A stretch of DNA of 64,000 bases from Kribbella jiaozuonensis (GTDB taxonomy: Bacteria > Actinomycetota > Actinomycetes > Propionibacteriales > Kribbellaceae), in NCBI RefSeq assembly GCF_005233875.1, contig NZ_SZPZ01000006.1:496001-560000 (forward strand), written 5' to 3'. Position numbers and translations under genes: made by a program. Under the pieces are notes generated by a model that was not told where the DNA came from, ran no database searches, and saw nothing but the letters and a program-made list of their open reading frames with translations. Of the stretch, positions 39,570 through 50,042 are shown piece by piece (the stretch's first letter is position 1; each line of letters starts with the position of its first letter).

Positions 39570-40082
39570 GTGGCTACTGATGGTTCCGGGATTCGGTCGG
39601 TCGATGACGTACGGCGTGATGTCGTAGGGGTGCTGGCCCGGTTCCGGCGTGGGCGGACGATGCCGTTCAGCTTCGGCGACGGCGGGGTGCCGGAGGCGGT
39701 GCTGCTCACGTACGACCAGTTCGAGGACCTCGGCGGGGAGTCGAAGTTCGAGCGTCGCCCTGGTGTGGTCGCGGCGCAGACGGTGGCGGATGAGCTGGCG
39801 TCGATGGTCAGCGCGATCCGGGCCGGGTCGTTCGCGCCGGTGGTGTGGGGCGACGACGGTGAGCCGGAGGCCGTCATCATGTCGACCTCGCAGTACCGGC
39901 AATTGCGCGGCGACGACGAACCCCCGCCCGGCACGATCGACGATCCGACACATCGTGTGTACGCGTCCGAGCCCTTGCCGACCAGCCGTCCGATGACCCT
40001 GGACGAATTCGCCGAGATGATGGGTCCGGAGACCCAGCGGATCCTCGAGGAGCTCCGTCAGGAAGACGACACCTCGCATTGA
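39570..40082 (+). CDS. Putative antitoxin with two tandem Phd/YefM-like domains
   Basis: This 170-residue protein contains an internal repeat. Residues 10-54 (SVDDVRRDVVGVLARFRRG, then PEAVLLTYDQFEDL) and 71-113 (TVADELASMVSAIRAGSF, then PEAVIMSTSQYRQL) each follow the Phd/YefM pattern: helix, G, beta strand, G-x-P-x-AVL-x-S-x-x-Q-Y-x-x-L. The C-terminal 45 residues are acidic and end in a helix (LDEFAEMMGPETQRILEEL), a likely toxin-neutralising tail. It overlaps the next gene by 4 bases. Most Phd antitoxins have one such domain per chain, so the duplication is unusual. Function inferred. Confidence 0.62.
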   Translation: MATDGSGIRSVDDVRRDVVGVLARFRRGRTMPFSFGDGGVPEAVLLTYDQFEDLGGESKFERRPGVVAAQTVADELASMVSAIRAGSFAPVVWGDDGEPEAVIMSTSQYRQLRGDDEPPPGTIDDPTHRVYASEPLPTSRPMTLDEFAEMMGPETQRILEELRQEDDTSH

Positions 40083-40687
40083 CGTCCACCGACGGCTACG
40101 AGCTGATCATCGGCGACGGGTTCGCGATGGACTTCCGACGGCTCACAGCGGCGGCAGGAAGAAACCCAGGCGGACCCGAAGACTACGTGCGCCGACAGGT
40201 CCTTCGTGAAATGGGACAGCTCGCGGCCGGGACATCGGACGGGCGCCATGCGCTCGGATATGAGTCCGGGAAAGGGGATCTGCGGGACTGCGTTACCGCA
40301 TATCTGCAATCTGATCCGCAGGCGAAGGCTGACTATCGGTTGGTGTTTCGGGAGATGCCGGCGGTCGCGCCTGGGGAGTTGCCGCGGCGGGAGTTGTTGG
40401 CGGTCAAGCCGCGGCGAGGTGCCGGGAACATCTACGAGCACACGTGCGCACGGCTCAATCGGAATCTGCATGACCGTCAGCCAGGTTTGAACGCCTTCGG
40501 TGATCGGATGCCCAGCCTCAAGCAGAACCAGGCCCAGCGGCAGGCTGAGCTCGATGCCAACCGGGCGATCGCCCACGCCTTCCCCGGACAGGTGCCCTTG
40601 GCAACATCCCGTCCGTTGGCGGCATCGCAGTTCGGCAACCGGCGGGCGGACTCGCCACCGCCTCAGGGCCAGGGTCTCGACCGATGA
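40079..40687 (+). CDS. Putative RelE/ParE-fold toxin partner with C-terminal extension
   Basis: This 202-residue protein starts at TTG 40079, overlapping the upstream stop (TTGA). Residues 7-22 (YELIIGDGFAMDFRRL) look like the first strand and helix of RelE/ParE toxins. ADYRLVFREM (84-93) matches their central strand, and RRELLAVKPRRGAGNIYEHT (103-122) the last strand and Arg/His-rich active region. The final 70 residues are Gln/Arg/Pro-rich and probably disordered, which is not typical. The coupled Phd-like gene supports a toxin-antitoxin reading. No homologue was checked. Confidence 0.58.
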   Translation: MTSTDGYELIIGDGFAMDFRRLTAAAGRNPGGPEDYVRRQVLREMGQLAAGTSDGRHALGYESGKGDLRDCVTAYLQSDPQAKADYRLVFREMPAVAPGELPRRELLAVKPRRGAGNIYEHTCARLNRNLHDRQPGLNAFGDRMPSLKQNQAQRQAELDANRAIAHAFPGQVPLATSRPLAASQFGNRRADSPPPQGQGLDR

Positions 40688-40762
40688 GTGCGGGTTCGCT
40701 TGTTCGGGGGTACCTGACGTGTCAGGCTAGGTGGGTTTTGTTCTCGGGCGAAGGGGTCTGCC

Positions 40763-42199
40763 ATGCGGTTTCATCTCGAGCGGGAGTCGGTGGGGGACCT
40801 TACGTTCAGTGACGTGTTCCTGGTGCCCAATCGGTCCCGGGTCGCGTCGCGGTTGGATGTTGATCTGTCGACCGGGGACGGGAGCGGCGCATCGATTCCG
40901 GTGATCGCCGCGAATATGACGGCGGTCTCGGGGCGGCGGATGGCGGAGACGATGGCTCGGGGTGGCGGGCTGGCGGTGATTCCGCAGGACATTCCGGTGG
41001 ATGTGGTGGCCGACGTGGTTGCTTGGGTCAAGCAGCGGGATCCGGTGCATGACACCGCGCTGACGCTGCCGCCGACGGGGACCGTCGGTGAGGCGTTGAA
41101 CCTGCTGCCGAAGCGGAATCACGGCGCGGTGGTCGTCGTCGATCACGGGCGGCCGGTCGGGGTAGTGACCGAGGCGGATTGTGCCGGCGTCGACCGGTTC
41201 ACCCAGCTCGAAGGGATCATGTCCCGCGAGTTGCTGACCTTGCCGCAGGGGACCGACCCGGAGGCGGCGTTCAACCAACTGCACGACGGCCGGCACCGGC
41301 TCGCGCCGGTCGTGGATGCCAACGACCAGATTGTCGGCATTCTGACCCGGCAGCGCGCGCTCCGCGCCACTCTGTACAACCCGGCGCTGGACGCGAACGG
41401 CAAGCTCCGGATCGCCGCCGCGATCGGGATCAACGGGGACGCCGAGCAGAAGGCCAAGGCGTTGCTCGACGTCGGCATCGACGTACTCGTGATCGACACC
41501 GCGCACGGTCATCAGGAGCGGATGCTCGAGGTCGTCGAGCGGGTTCGCGCCCTGGGTCCGACCGTGCCGATCGTGGCCGGCAACGTGGTCACCGCCGAGG
41601 GCGTCACGGATCTCGTCAACGCCGGCGCGGACATCGTGAAGGTCGGTGTCGGGCCGGGCGCGATGTGTACGACGCGGATGCAGACGGCGGTCGGTCGTCC
41701 GCAGTTCTCCGCCGTACTCGAATGTGCGACGCGGGCCCGTGAGCTCGGCAAGCACGTCTGGGCGGACGGCGGCGTACGGTACCCGCGCGACGTCGCGCTC
41801 GCCCTGGCCGCGGGGGCGTCGAGCGTGATGATCGGCTCGTGGTTCGCCGGTACGTACGAGTCGCCCGGCGACCCGCACCGGGACAGCCAGGGGCGGATCT
41901 ACAAGGAGAGCTTCGGGATGGCGTCCGCGCGGGCGGTGCGGTCCCGGACGGCCGACGACACGCCGTTCCAGCGGGCCCGGAAGAGCATCTTCGAGGAGGG
42001 CATCTCGACCGCCCGAATGTACCTCGACCCGGAGCGCCCGAGCGTCGAGGACGTGCTTGACTCGATCGTCTCCGGCATCCGCAGCTCCTGCACGTACGTC
42101 GGTGCCGCGAACCTCGCCGAGTTCCACGAGCGCGCCGTGGTCGGACTGCAGACGGCCGCCGGGTACGCCGAGGGCAAGCCGCTCGACACCAGCTGGTAG
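40763..42199 (+). CDS. guaB1: GuaB1-family IMP-dehydrogenase-related protein (probable GMP reductase)
   Basis: This 478-residue TIM-barrel protein has two inserted CBS domains (about residues 95-210; VGVVTEADCAGVDRF, VGILTRQRALRATL). VKVGVGPGAMCTTRMQTAVG holds the catalytic Cys loop, and an NAD(P)-site region precedes it (VLVIDTAHGHQERML). ADGGVRYPRDVALALAAGA binds phosphate. Actinobacterial GuaB1 has been shown in mycobacteria to act as a GMP reductase in purine salvage, not as IMP dehydrogenase; that is the likely role here. GAAGGGG precedes ATG 40763. Confidence 0.92.
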   Translation: MRFHLERESVGDLTFSDVFLVPNRSRVASRLDVDLSTGDGSGASIPVIAANMTAVSGRRMAETMARGGGLAVIPQDIPVDVVADVVAWVKQRDPVHDTALTLPPTGTVGEALNLLPKRNHGAVVVVDHGRPVGVVTEADCAGVDRFTQLEGIMSRELLTLPQGTDPEAAFNQLHDGRHRLAPVVDANDQIVGILTRQRALRATLYNPALDANGKLRIAAAIGINGDAEQKAKALLDVGIDVLVIDTAHGHQERMLEVVERVRALGPTVPIVAGNVVTAEGVTDLVNAGADIVKVGVGPGAMCTTRMQTAVGRPQFSAVLECATRARELGKHVWADGGVRYPRDVALALAAGASSVMIGSWFAGTYESPGDPHRDSQGRIYKESFGMASARAVRSRTADDTPFQRARKSIFEEGISTARMYLDPERPSVEDVLDSIVSGIRSSCTYVGAANLAEFHERAVVGLQTAAGYAEGKPLDTSW

Positions 42200-42592
42200 C
42201 TGTAATCGTATACAAACGGTCTCACCCGCGGGATGAGATTGAGGGCACAACAAGATCATGCGGCGGGCGATGGTCACCGTCGGCGTTCGGTGGCACCGTG
42301 TAGTCAGCGGGGGGAGGATGGGACACCGGAACAACCGTCGGGGGGTCGCCGATCTCGCAGGGGGCGTGGGATCGATCGACGCGGGGGCTCAACGTTTACA
42401 GGTGTCCCACTTCGTGGTCGCGGGTGGTGCAGGAGGGCTCGGCCGAGGCTTGGGAGGGCGACTCGGGAGCTCACACTCACCGCCCGCGACTGCAGTTTGT
42501 CCACAGATCGTCGCGCATCGCTTGGCAAGCCGCGGGTTACGGCGGCATAGTCAAGGGATCGATGCTGCCGTGGTGTGTGGGGAGCCGACGTT
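42200..42592. other. Non-coding gap between guaB1 and the GAF-LuxR gene
   Basis: Nearly 400 bases without a convincing gene. Short open frames exist in several phases but lack conserved motifs, good starts and third-position bias. The stretch opens with a small hairpin (42220-42238) and ends with the GGGGAG ribosome-binding site for the GTG at 42593. The promoter of the LuxR-type gene must lie here, but I could not single it out. Confidence 0.5.
42220..42238 (+). terminator. Weak hairpin after guaB1
   Basis: TCTCA (42220-42224) pairs with TGAGA (42234-42238), with CCCGCGGG inside that can also fold on itself. It lies 20 bases after the stop. No clear T-run, so termination is uncertain. Confidence 0.3.
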
Positions 42593-43576
42593 GTGGAGTC
42601 AGACAAGGTTGCCCCGCTGCGGGTTGACGCGGAGACCGCGATCATCCTGCGCGAGGCCTACCACAAGATCGAAGCGCTCTTCCGCTCCGACCACTACGGA
42701 CTGTATGACTACGTCCGGGTCGTAGCCGGGAAGGTCGCGCGCGTCGACGCGTTCTTCGTCGGGTTCCTGCAGGGCAGCAGCCGGGTCCGCTACCCGTACG
42801 GGTACGACGTCGGCCACTACGTCAGCCCGGACACCCACAACTTCGGGCCGAACGGGCAGACCGCGTGGGTGGTGAAGCACCGGCAGACGTACCGGTTCGC
42901 CTACGACAACGGGTTCGCGCTGCATGCCGGCGTACCGGTGGGGGATCTGGGGCGGCGGTCCGAGGACGCGGTGACCGTGCCGATCTTCCGGCCGGCCAAG
43001 GACGGGCCCGATCAGCTGTTCGGCATGCTGTCGATGCAGAGCTACGAGCCCAAGGCGTACGACGACAACGCGGTCCGGGCGTTCGAGTGGTTGTGTGCCG
43101 TCGTCGAGCGCGTACTGACCCGTGAAGGCGAGGACCGGGAGGCGTTGCGCCGGCTGCCCGCGGGCGACGTCGGGCCGAATCTGCTCACGTCCGACCACGT
43201 GATGGAGTACCTGACGCACCGGGTCGCGTCGATCCGGGAGATGGCGAACGAGGCGGAGAAGGAGCCCGATGTGAGCGCCGCCGTCCGGACGCATCTCGAG
43301 CGGATCATCGACGCGACCGAGCACATCCAGTCCGAGCTGATCGAGATGCTGATGGAGACCGACGAGGGGCCTGAGCGTCGGTTCACCAGTCTGACCAAGG
43401 CGCAGCAGGCGGTCGCCGTGCTGCTCGCCGACGGCCTCGACAACGACCAGTTGGCCGCTGAGCTCGGCGTCAGCCTCAACACCGTCAAAACGCACCTGAG
43501 CGCGATCCTCCGCAAGTACGGCTTGCGTAACCGCGCCCAGGTCAGCGACGACGTCCGGAAGTACCTCGCCCGCTAG
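42593..43576 (+). CDS. GAF-domain LuxR-type transcriptional regulator
   Basis: This 327-residue protein has an N-terminal GAF-like sensor (about residues 15-175; YDYVRVVAGKVARVDAFFVG, AVTVPIFRPAKD, LFGMLSMQSYEPKAYDD). A helical linker follows, then a C-terminal LuxR helix-turn-helix (FTSLTKAQQAVAVLLADGLD, then QLAAELGVSLNTVKTHLSAI). The GAF ligand is unknown. GTG 42593 with GGGGAG 8 bases upstream is chosen. Its 3' end overlaps the convergent prolyl-tRNA synthetase gene by 4 bases. Confidence 0.85.
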   Translation: MESDKVAPLRVDAETAIILREAYHKIEALFRSDHYGLYDYVRVVAGKVARVDAFFVGFLQGSSRVRYPYGYDVGHYVSPDTHNFGPNGQTAWVVKHRQTYRFAYDNGFALHAGVPVGDLGRRSEDAVTVPIFRPAKDGPDQLFGMLSMQSYEPKAYDDNAVRAFEWLCAVVERVLTREGEDREALRRLPAGDVGPNLLTSDHVMEYLTHRVASIREMANEAEKEPDVSAAVRTHLERIIDATEHIQSELIEMLMETDEGPERRFTSLTKAQQAVAVLLADGLDNDQLAAELGVSLNTVKTHLSAILRKYGLRNRAQVSDDVRKYLAR

Positions 43577-44985
43577 TACGACCGCGCGACGTACGCGATC
43601 AGGTCGGGCTCGGTGTCGTCGAGCGGCAGGGTGCCGTCCGGGCGTTGGAGGCAACGGACAGTGACGCCGGACTCGGCCAGGCGGTCCTCGCCCTCTTCTC
43701 CGACGGCGTCGTACGGGAGGCTGGCCCAGCCGGCCGCGGCCACCTCCACTGCTTCGTCGACGGTCGACACCGCGGTGGTGCGTGCGGTGTGGCGAGCTGT
43801 CGCTTCCTGCAGCAGATGCGCCTGGTCGGTGTCGATCGCGTCGACGACGGTCGACGTGAGGTCGGAGAGGTTGACGGCGGTCTTGGCAGAGTCGCGGAGA
43901 CGCCGTACGACGGTTGCCGCGCCCGCGGCCAGGTCGCGCGGGCCGAGCTCGATGCGGATCGGGACGCCCTTGAGCTCCCAGTTGACCGCGCGGCGGCCGA
44001 ACGGCTGGTCGGTGCGGTCGTCGACCGTCACGCGCAGCCCCGCGGACTCGAGGTCGTCGGCGATGCGGCGGGCGGCTTCGATCGTTTCGTCTCTTACCGC
44101 GAGTACGACGACCTGGATCGGCGCGACCGCGGGCGGGACGCGGAGGCCGGCGTCGTCGCCGTGCACCATGATCAGGCCGCCGACCATGCGGGTGGTGCTG
44201 CCCCAGGAGGTGGTCCAGGCGAGCTCGCGTTCACCGTCGCTCGACAGATAGTTGATGTCGAAGGCGCGGGCGAAGTTCTGGCCGAGCTCGTGCGAGGTGC
44301 ACATCTGCAGGGCTTTGCCGTCACCGGTCATCGCTTCCAGCGTCATGGTGTTGATCGCGCCGGCGAAGCGTTCGCGCCGGGTCTTGCGGCCGGCGACAAC
44401 GGGGATCGCGAGGACGTTGACCATGACGTCGCGATAGACGTCGTACAGGATCTTCGTGGCGTATGCGCGGGCGTCCTCGAAGGTGGCGTGGGCGGTGTGG
44501 CCTTCCTGCCAGAGGAATTCGGTGGTGCGGAGGAAGAGGCGCGGGCGCAGCTCCCAGCGGACTGCATTGGCCCATTGGTTGAGGAGGAGGGGCAGGTCGC
44601 GGTAGCTCTGGATCCACTTCGCCATGTACTCGCCGATGACGGTTTCCGAGGTCGGGCGGATGACGGCGGGCTCTTCGAGTTCCTTGCCGCCGGCATGCGT
44701 TACCACCGCGAGCTCGGGGCTGAAGCCTTCTACATGCTCGGCCTCACGTTGGAGGTAGCTCTCGGGGATCAGGAGCGGGAAGTAGGCGTTTGCCGCACCG
44801 GTCGCCTTGATCCGGCGGTTCATTGCCTCCTGCAACAGTTCCCAGATCCCGTAGCCATACGGTCGTACGACCATGGTCCCCCGCACCGGCCCGTTGTCGG
44901 CGAGCTCGGCTTTGGCAATCACATCCTGGAACCATCGGGGGTAGTCCGCGGCCTGCGAGGCAAGCACGGAACGGGAAGCTGTCAT
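43573..44985 (-). CDS. proS: Prolyl-tRNA synthetase, type 3 (archaeal/eukaryote-like)
   Basis: This 470-residue class II synthetase charges tRNA-Pro. It has FPLLIPESYL (motif 1 region), LFLRTTEFLWQEGHTAHATF (motif 2), and TTSWGSTTRMVGGLIMVHGD with GLRVPPAVAPIQVV (motif 3 and anticodon-domain junction). It ends in a Tyr (ARSY), as type 3 enzymes do, and lacks the large editing insertion of bacterial type 1 ProS. Most actinobacteria use type 1, so this may be the only copy or a second, possibly inhibitor-tolerant one; the rest of the genome would tell. Confidence 0.94.
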   Translation of the reverse strand: MTASRSVLASQAADYPRWFQDVIAKAELADNGPVRGTMVVRPYGYGIWELLQEAMNRRIKATGAANAYFPLLIPESYLQREAEHVEGFSPELAVVTHAGGKELEEPAVIRPTSETVIGEYMAKWIQSYRDLPLLLNQWANAVRWELRPRLFLRTTEFLWQEGHTAHATFEDARAYATKILYDVYRDVMVNVLAIPVVAGRKTRRERFAGAINTMTLEAMTGDGKALQMCTSHELGQNFARAFDINYLSSDGERELAWTTSWGSTTRMVGGLIMVHGDDAGLRVPPAVAPIQVVVLAVRDETIEAARRIADDLESAGLRVTVDDRTDQPFGRRAVNWELKGVPIRIELGPRDLAAGAATVVRRLRDSAKTAVNLSDLTSTVVDAIDTDQAHLLQEATARHTARTTAVSTVDEAVEVAAAGWASLPYDAVGEEGEDRLAESGVTVRCLQRPDGTLPLDDTEPDLIAYVARSY

Positions 44986-45141
44986 GTCGGCCAGTGTAGG
45001 AAGACCCCACGATGGCTGCCACGCATTTGCTGGCCGGCGCTATCAGCGGACTCTCAGCCGGTGAAGTTCATGCGGGAGTGCTCCGGTGTTCACCACCGGG
45101 CCGAAAAGTTGGCCCGTATCCCGCTCGGACTTGGAGGATTT

Positions 45142-46155
45142 GTGAGAGTACGTCGTGCGCCTGTGATCTCCGCGTGCCTTGCCCTGCTCGGGCTCGCGGT
45201 CGGTGTTCCGAACGCCGCCGCGGACCGCGGCCCGGATCCGTACACGTTCGCCGTGATCGGCGACATCCCCTACGGTGCAGCGCAGATCACCCGCTTCCCG
45301 AAGGTGATCGACCAGATCAACGCCGACCGGCAGGTCAAGCTGGTCACCCATCTCGGCGACATCAAGGACGGCTCGTCGGTCTGCAGCGACGAGTACTTCG
45401 CCCAGGTGAAGACGCAGTTCGACCGGTTCGCCGACCCGCTGGTGTACACCGTCGGGGACAACGAGTGGACCGACTGCCACCGCGCGAACAACGGCGGCTA
45501 CAACCCGCTGGAGCGGCTGGCGAAGGTCCGGCAGGTGTTCTTCCCGCAGCCCGGCCGGACGCTCGGCCGGCACCCGGCGAAGGTCGAGAGCCAGGTCGCC
45601 CAGGGCATTCCGGAGGACGTCCGGTTCAGCCGCGACGACGTCGCGTTCGCGGCGTTGCACATCGTTGGCAGCAACAACAGTCTGGCGCCGTGGACGGGCA
45701 ACACCACGGCCACGCCGGAGCAGACCGCCGAGGTGCTGAACCGTACGTCGGCCGTCATGCAGAGCATCCACGACACGTTCGCGCAGGCGCGTGCGGACCG
45801 GGACAAGGCCGTCGTACTGCTGACGCAGGCCGACATGTTCGACCCGACCGTGGCGAACCCGTCGTTCGCGGACTACTACGCGTTCCAGCCGATCGTGCAG
45901 GAGATCGCCCGCGAGTCGGCGAACTTCCGCGGCCCGGTGTACCTGTTCAACGGTGACAGCCACGTCTACAACAGCGACAAGCCGCTCTCGGCGAGCTCGT
46001 CCTGGACCAAGTTCTACGGCGTGACGACGCCGGCCGAGAACCTGTCCCGGGTCACCGTCGACGGCTCGACCGGGGTGAACAACTACCTGCGGGTGACGAT
46101 CGACCCGCGCAAGCCCGCCGTACTGAGCTGGACCCGCGTGCCGTTCACGTCCTGA
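45142..46155 (+). CDS. Secreted metallophosphoesterase
   Basis: This 337-residue protein has a signal peptide (residues 1-27, ISACLALLGLAVGVPNAAA) and a calcineurin-like core. FAVIGDIPYG gives the first metal Asp, VTHLGDIKDG the second, YTVGDNEWTDC the G-D-N-E/H motif, and LFNGDSHVYNS the late His motif. It hydrolyses phosphate esters outside the cytoplasm; substrate unknown. GTG 45142 has GGAGG just upstream. It diverges from proS and converges on icd, separated by a symmetric hairpin. Confidence 0.88.
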   Translation: MRVRRAPVISACLALLGLAVGVPNAAADRGPDPYTFAVIGDIPYGAAQITRFPKVIDQINADRQVKLVTHLGDIKDGSSVCSDEYFAQVKTQFDRFADPLVYTVGDNEWTDCHRANNGGYNPLERLAKVRQVFFPQPGRTLGRHPAKVESQVAQGIPEDVRFSRDDVAFAALHIVGSNNSLAPWTGNTTATPEQTAEVLNRTSAVMQSIHDTFAQARADRDKAVVLLTQADMFDPTVANPSFADYYAFQPIVQEIARESANFRGPVYLFNGDSHVYNSDKPLSASSSWTKFYGVTTPAENLSRVTVDGSTGVNNYLRVTIDPRKPAVLSWTRVPFTS

Positions 46156-46161
46156 AACGCA

Positions 46162-46191
46162 AGAAGGCGCCCGGATCACCGGGCGCCTTCT
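46162..46191. terminator. Bidirectional stem-loop between metallophosphoesterase and icd
   Basis: Thirteen-base perfect arms AGAAGGCGCCCGG and CCGGGCGCCTTCT around ATCA. It lies 6 bases after one stop and 10 from the other gene's stop, so it can serve both convergent genes. T-runs are short on either side. Confidence 0.75.
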
Positions 46192-46201
46192 GACCCATCG
46201 A

Positions 46202-48418
<2,217 letters not shown>

Positions 48419-48504
48419 AGCCCCACCCTAATGGGCCTTCCGGCCGGACCGTCCCCGGCGTGGGCAGGCTCACGCCCCGTGCAGGGCTCGCCTGCGGAGA
48501 TCAG

Positions 48505-49167
48505 TCAGTCGAGCTCGTCGGGGTGGGCAAGTGTGATACCGCTCGCCGCGGTCACCGCGCTGGTGAACGCCAACGTGTCGATCGGGGAGGCCGCCGCGAC
48601 CGTCGCACCGGCCAGCGAGGCCAGGCCCTTCGCGCCCTCCCAGGTGCAGTCCACGAAAATCGCCTTGGCGGCCTTGACCTGGGAGAACTCCACGCCGGAC
48701 AGGTCGCAGCCGCGGAACACCGCCCCGGTCAGGTCCGCGGAGACGAAGTCGGCGTTCTGCAGCCGGCAGTCGGACAGCTCGACCTTGTGGAACCGCGAGA
48801 ACCGGAACGACGCGAAGTCGAGCACGCTGTCGCGGATCGTCACGTGCTGGAGGCTGGCTCCGGGGCCGGCGAACCCGATCATCCGGGACGCCGTAATCGC
48901 GACCCGGGTCAGCGCCGCGTCGGACCAGCGGGCGTTCGCGATATCGCACTGGGCCACCTCGGCGTCGACCAGGATCAGCTTCTCCAGATCCGAACCGGCC
49001 AGCTTGCAGCGGGTCAACCGGCTGCCGCTGATCTCGACGTGCTCGGCCACGAGATCGCTCAGGTCCGCGTCCTCCAGGGCGAGATCGAGCAGCCGTTCCT
49101 CGTCGTCCAGGTCGGTCGGCCGGGCGGCGTCGAGGTTGGGACGGAGGCGAGGTGCGGCGATCTTCAC
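48505..49167 (-). CDS. Pentapeptide-repeat protein
   Basis: This 220-residue protein consists largely of degenerate pentapeptide repeats (A[D/N]LxX), such as DADLSDL, GSRLTRCKLAGSDLEKLIL, RLQNADFVSADLTGAVFRG and CDLSGVEFSQVKAAKAIF. These should form a right-handed quadrilateral beta-helix. Some members (MfpA, Qnr) mimic DNA and protect gyrase, but the regular Phe-centred pattern is looser here, so the role is open. ATG 49167 is 32 bases after the ROK kinase stop, so it may be its downstream partner. Confidence 0.85.
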   Translation of the reverse strand: MKIAAPRLRPNLDAARPTDLDDEERLLDLALEDADLSDLVAEHVEISGSRLTRCKLAGSDLEKLILVDAEVAQCDIANARWSDAALTRVAITASRMIGFAGPGASLQHVTIRDSVLDFASFRFSRFHKVELSDCRLQNADFVSADLTGAVFRGCDLSGVEFSQVKAAKAIFVDCTWEGAKGLASLAGATVAAASPIDTLAFTSAVTAASGITLAHPDELD

Positions 49168-49198
49168 GTCTGCGACCGTAGCCGGGATCGCCGACAGT

Positions 49199-50023
49199 TC
49201 ATCGCGAGCGGAGGTAGTGGGCCGCGGAGCCGATCAGGGCGGAGTGTTCTGTGTCCTTGGTGGCAGAGGCAGGGAAGTCGAGGGCCGACTGCACCAGATC
49301 GAAGGCTCCTGAGATCGAGCCGCCCAGGACGGTGTGGGTTACCCCGAAGCGTTCCAGCCAGGGTTTCAGAGCGTCGGCCAGGTGAGTGAAGGCGGTCACC
49401 AGGACTTCGTGCGCGGTCGTGTCGCCGGCGCGGGCCAGGTCGGCGATCTCCTTCACGCCCGGGACCGTCTTCGGGTACGCGCGGAGGATCGCCCGCGCGG
49501 AGATCGAGTCCTCCAGCGGCTTCCCGGCGTACGACGTCTTGTAGAGCTCGCCGCCCGGCGGGACCGTGTCGCCCTCGCGGACCACGCGGCCGTCGGCGAG
49601 GAACGCCGTACCGATGCCGGTGCCGATCGTGACGCCGAGGCAGCGTTCGACGCCGCGGACCTCGCCCGCCGTCCACTCACCGACCGTGAACGCCTCCGCG
49701 TCGTTCATGAACAGGAGCCGGTCGATCCCGAGCTCGGCGCTCAACGCGGCGCCGAGGTTGAACCCGTACAGCTGGTCGAACTTGCCCTGACCGCGGTACC
49801 ACGCGACCCCCGTGCCGAAGTCGAACGGACCGGGCAGTGCGATCGCCAGACCGTTTGCCAGCGGCAACTTCCGGGCCGCGTCCGCGAGCTGCCCGACCAC
49901 CACGTCCGGCGCCTCCTGGGACGCGAGCTTGGCCCGGTCCACCTCGGTCACGGCCCAGGTCGCCGGCGTCACCACCGCCGCCGTGACGTGGCTTCCCCCG
50001 ATCTCCAGCACAGCTACATCCAT
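49199..50023 (-). CDS. ROK-family sugar kinase-like protein without the zinc motif
   Basis: This 274-residue actin-fold kinase has the phosphate-1 loop VAVLEIGGSHVTAAVV, LAIALPGPFDFGTGV, FMNDAEAFTVGEW (catalytic Asp in N-D-A) and LGVTIGTGIGTAFLADG (phosphate-2). The usual ROK C-x-C-G-x-x-G-C-x-E zinc motif after this segment is absent; the equivalent stretch is YKTSYAGKPLEDSISARAIL. It probably phosphorylates a hexose or amino sugar in the cytoplasm. The missing zinc site suggests a divergent branch. Confidence 0.82.
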   Translation of the reverse strand: MDVAVLEIGGSHVTAAVVTPATWAVTEVDRAKLASQEAPDVVVGQLADAARKLPLANGLAIALPGPFDFGTGVAWYRGQGKFDQLYGFNLGAALSAELGIDRLLFMNDAEAFTVGEWTAGEVRGVERCLGVTIGTGIGTAFLADGRVVREGDTVPPGGELYKTSYAGKPLEDSISARAILRAYPKTVPGVKEIADLARAGDTTAHEVLVTAFTHLADALKPWLERFGVTHTVLGGSISGAFDLVQSALDFPASATKDTEHSALIGSAAHYLRSR

Positions 50024-50042
50024 CCGGACATCATCGCAAAGC

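Noticed and set aside
37167..40079. 970-codon open frame on the minus strand
   Set aside because: It is the antisense shadow of katG; the plus-strand katG frame has complete catalytic motifs and a ribosome-binding site, while the minus frame has no recognisable domain.
42233..42725. Short frames in the gap before the GAF-LuxR gene
   Set aside because: No conserved motifs, poor third-position bias and no convincing start; they run into the real gene in another frame.
43645..45141. Long upstream extension of the metallophosphoesterase frame
   Set aside because: It runs antisense through prolyl-tRNA synthetase. The signal peptide and GGAGG place the true start at 45142.
48505..49167. Quinolone-resistance (Qnr/MfpA) protein
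   Set aside because: The pentapeptide pattern is degenerate and lacks the regular Phe-centred repeats; only the broad family is supported.
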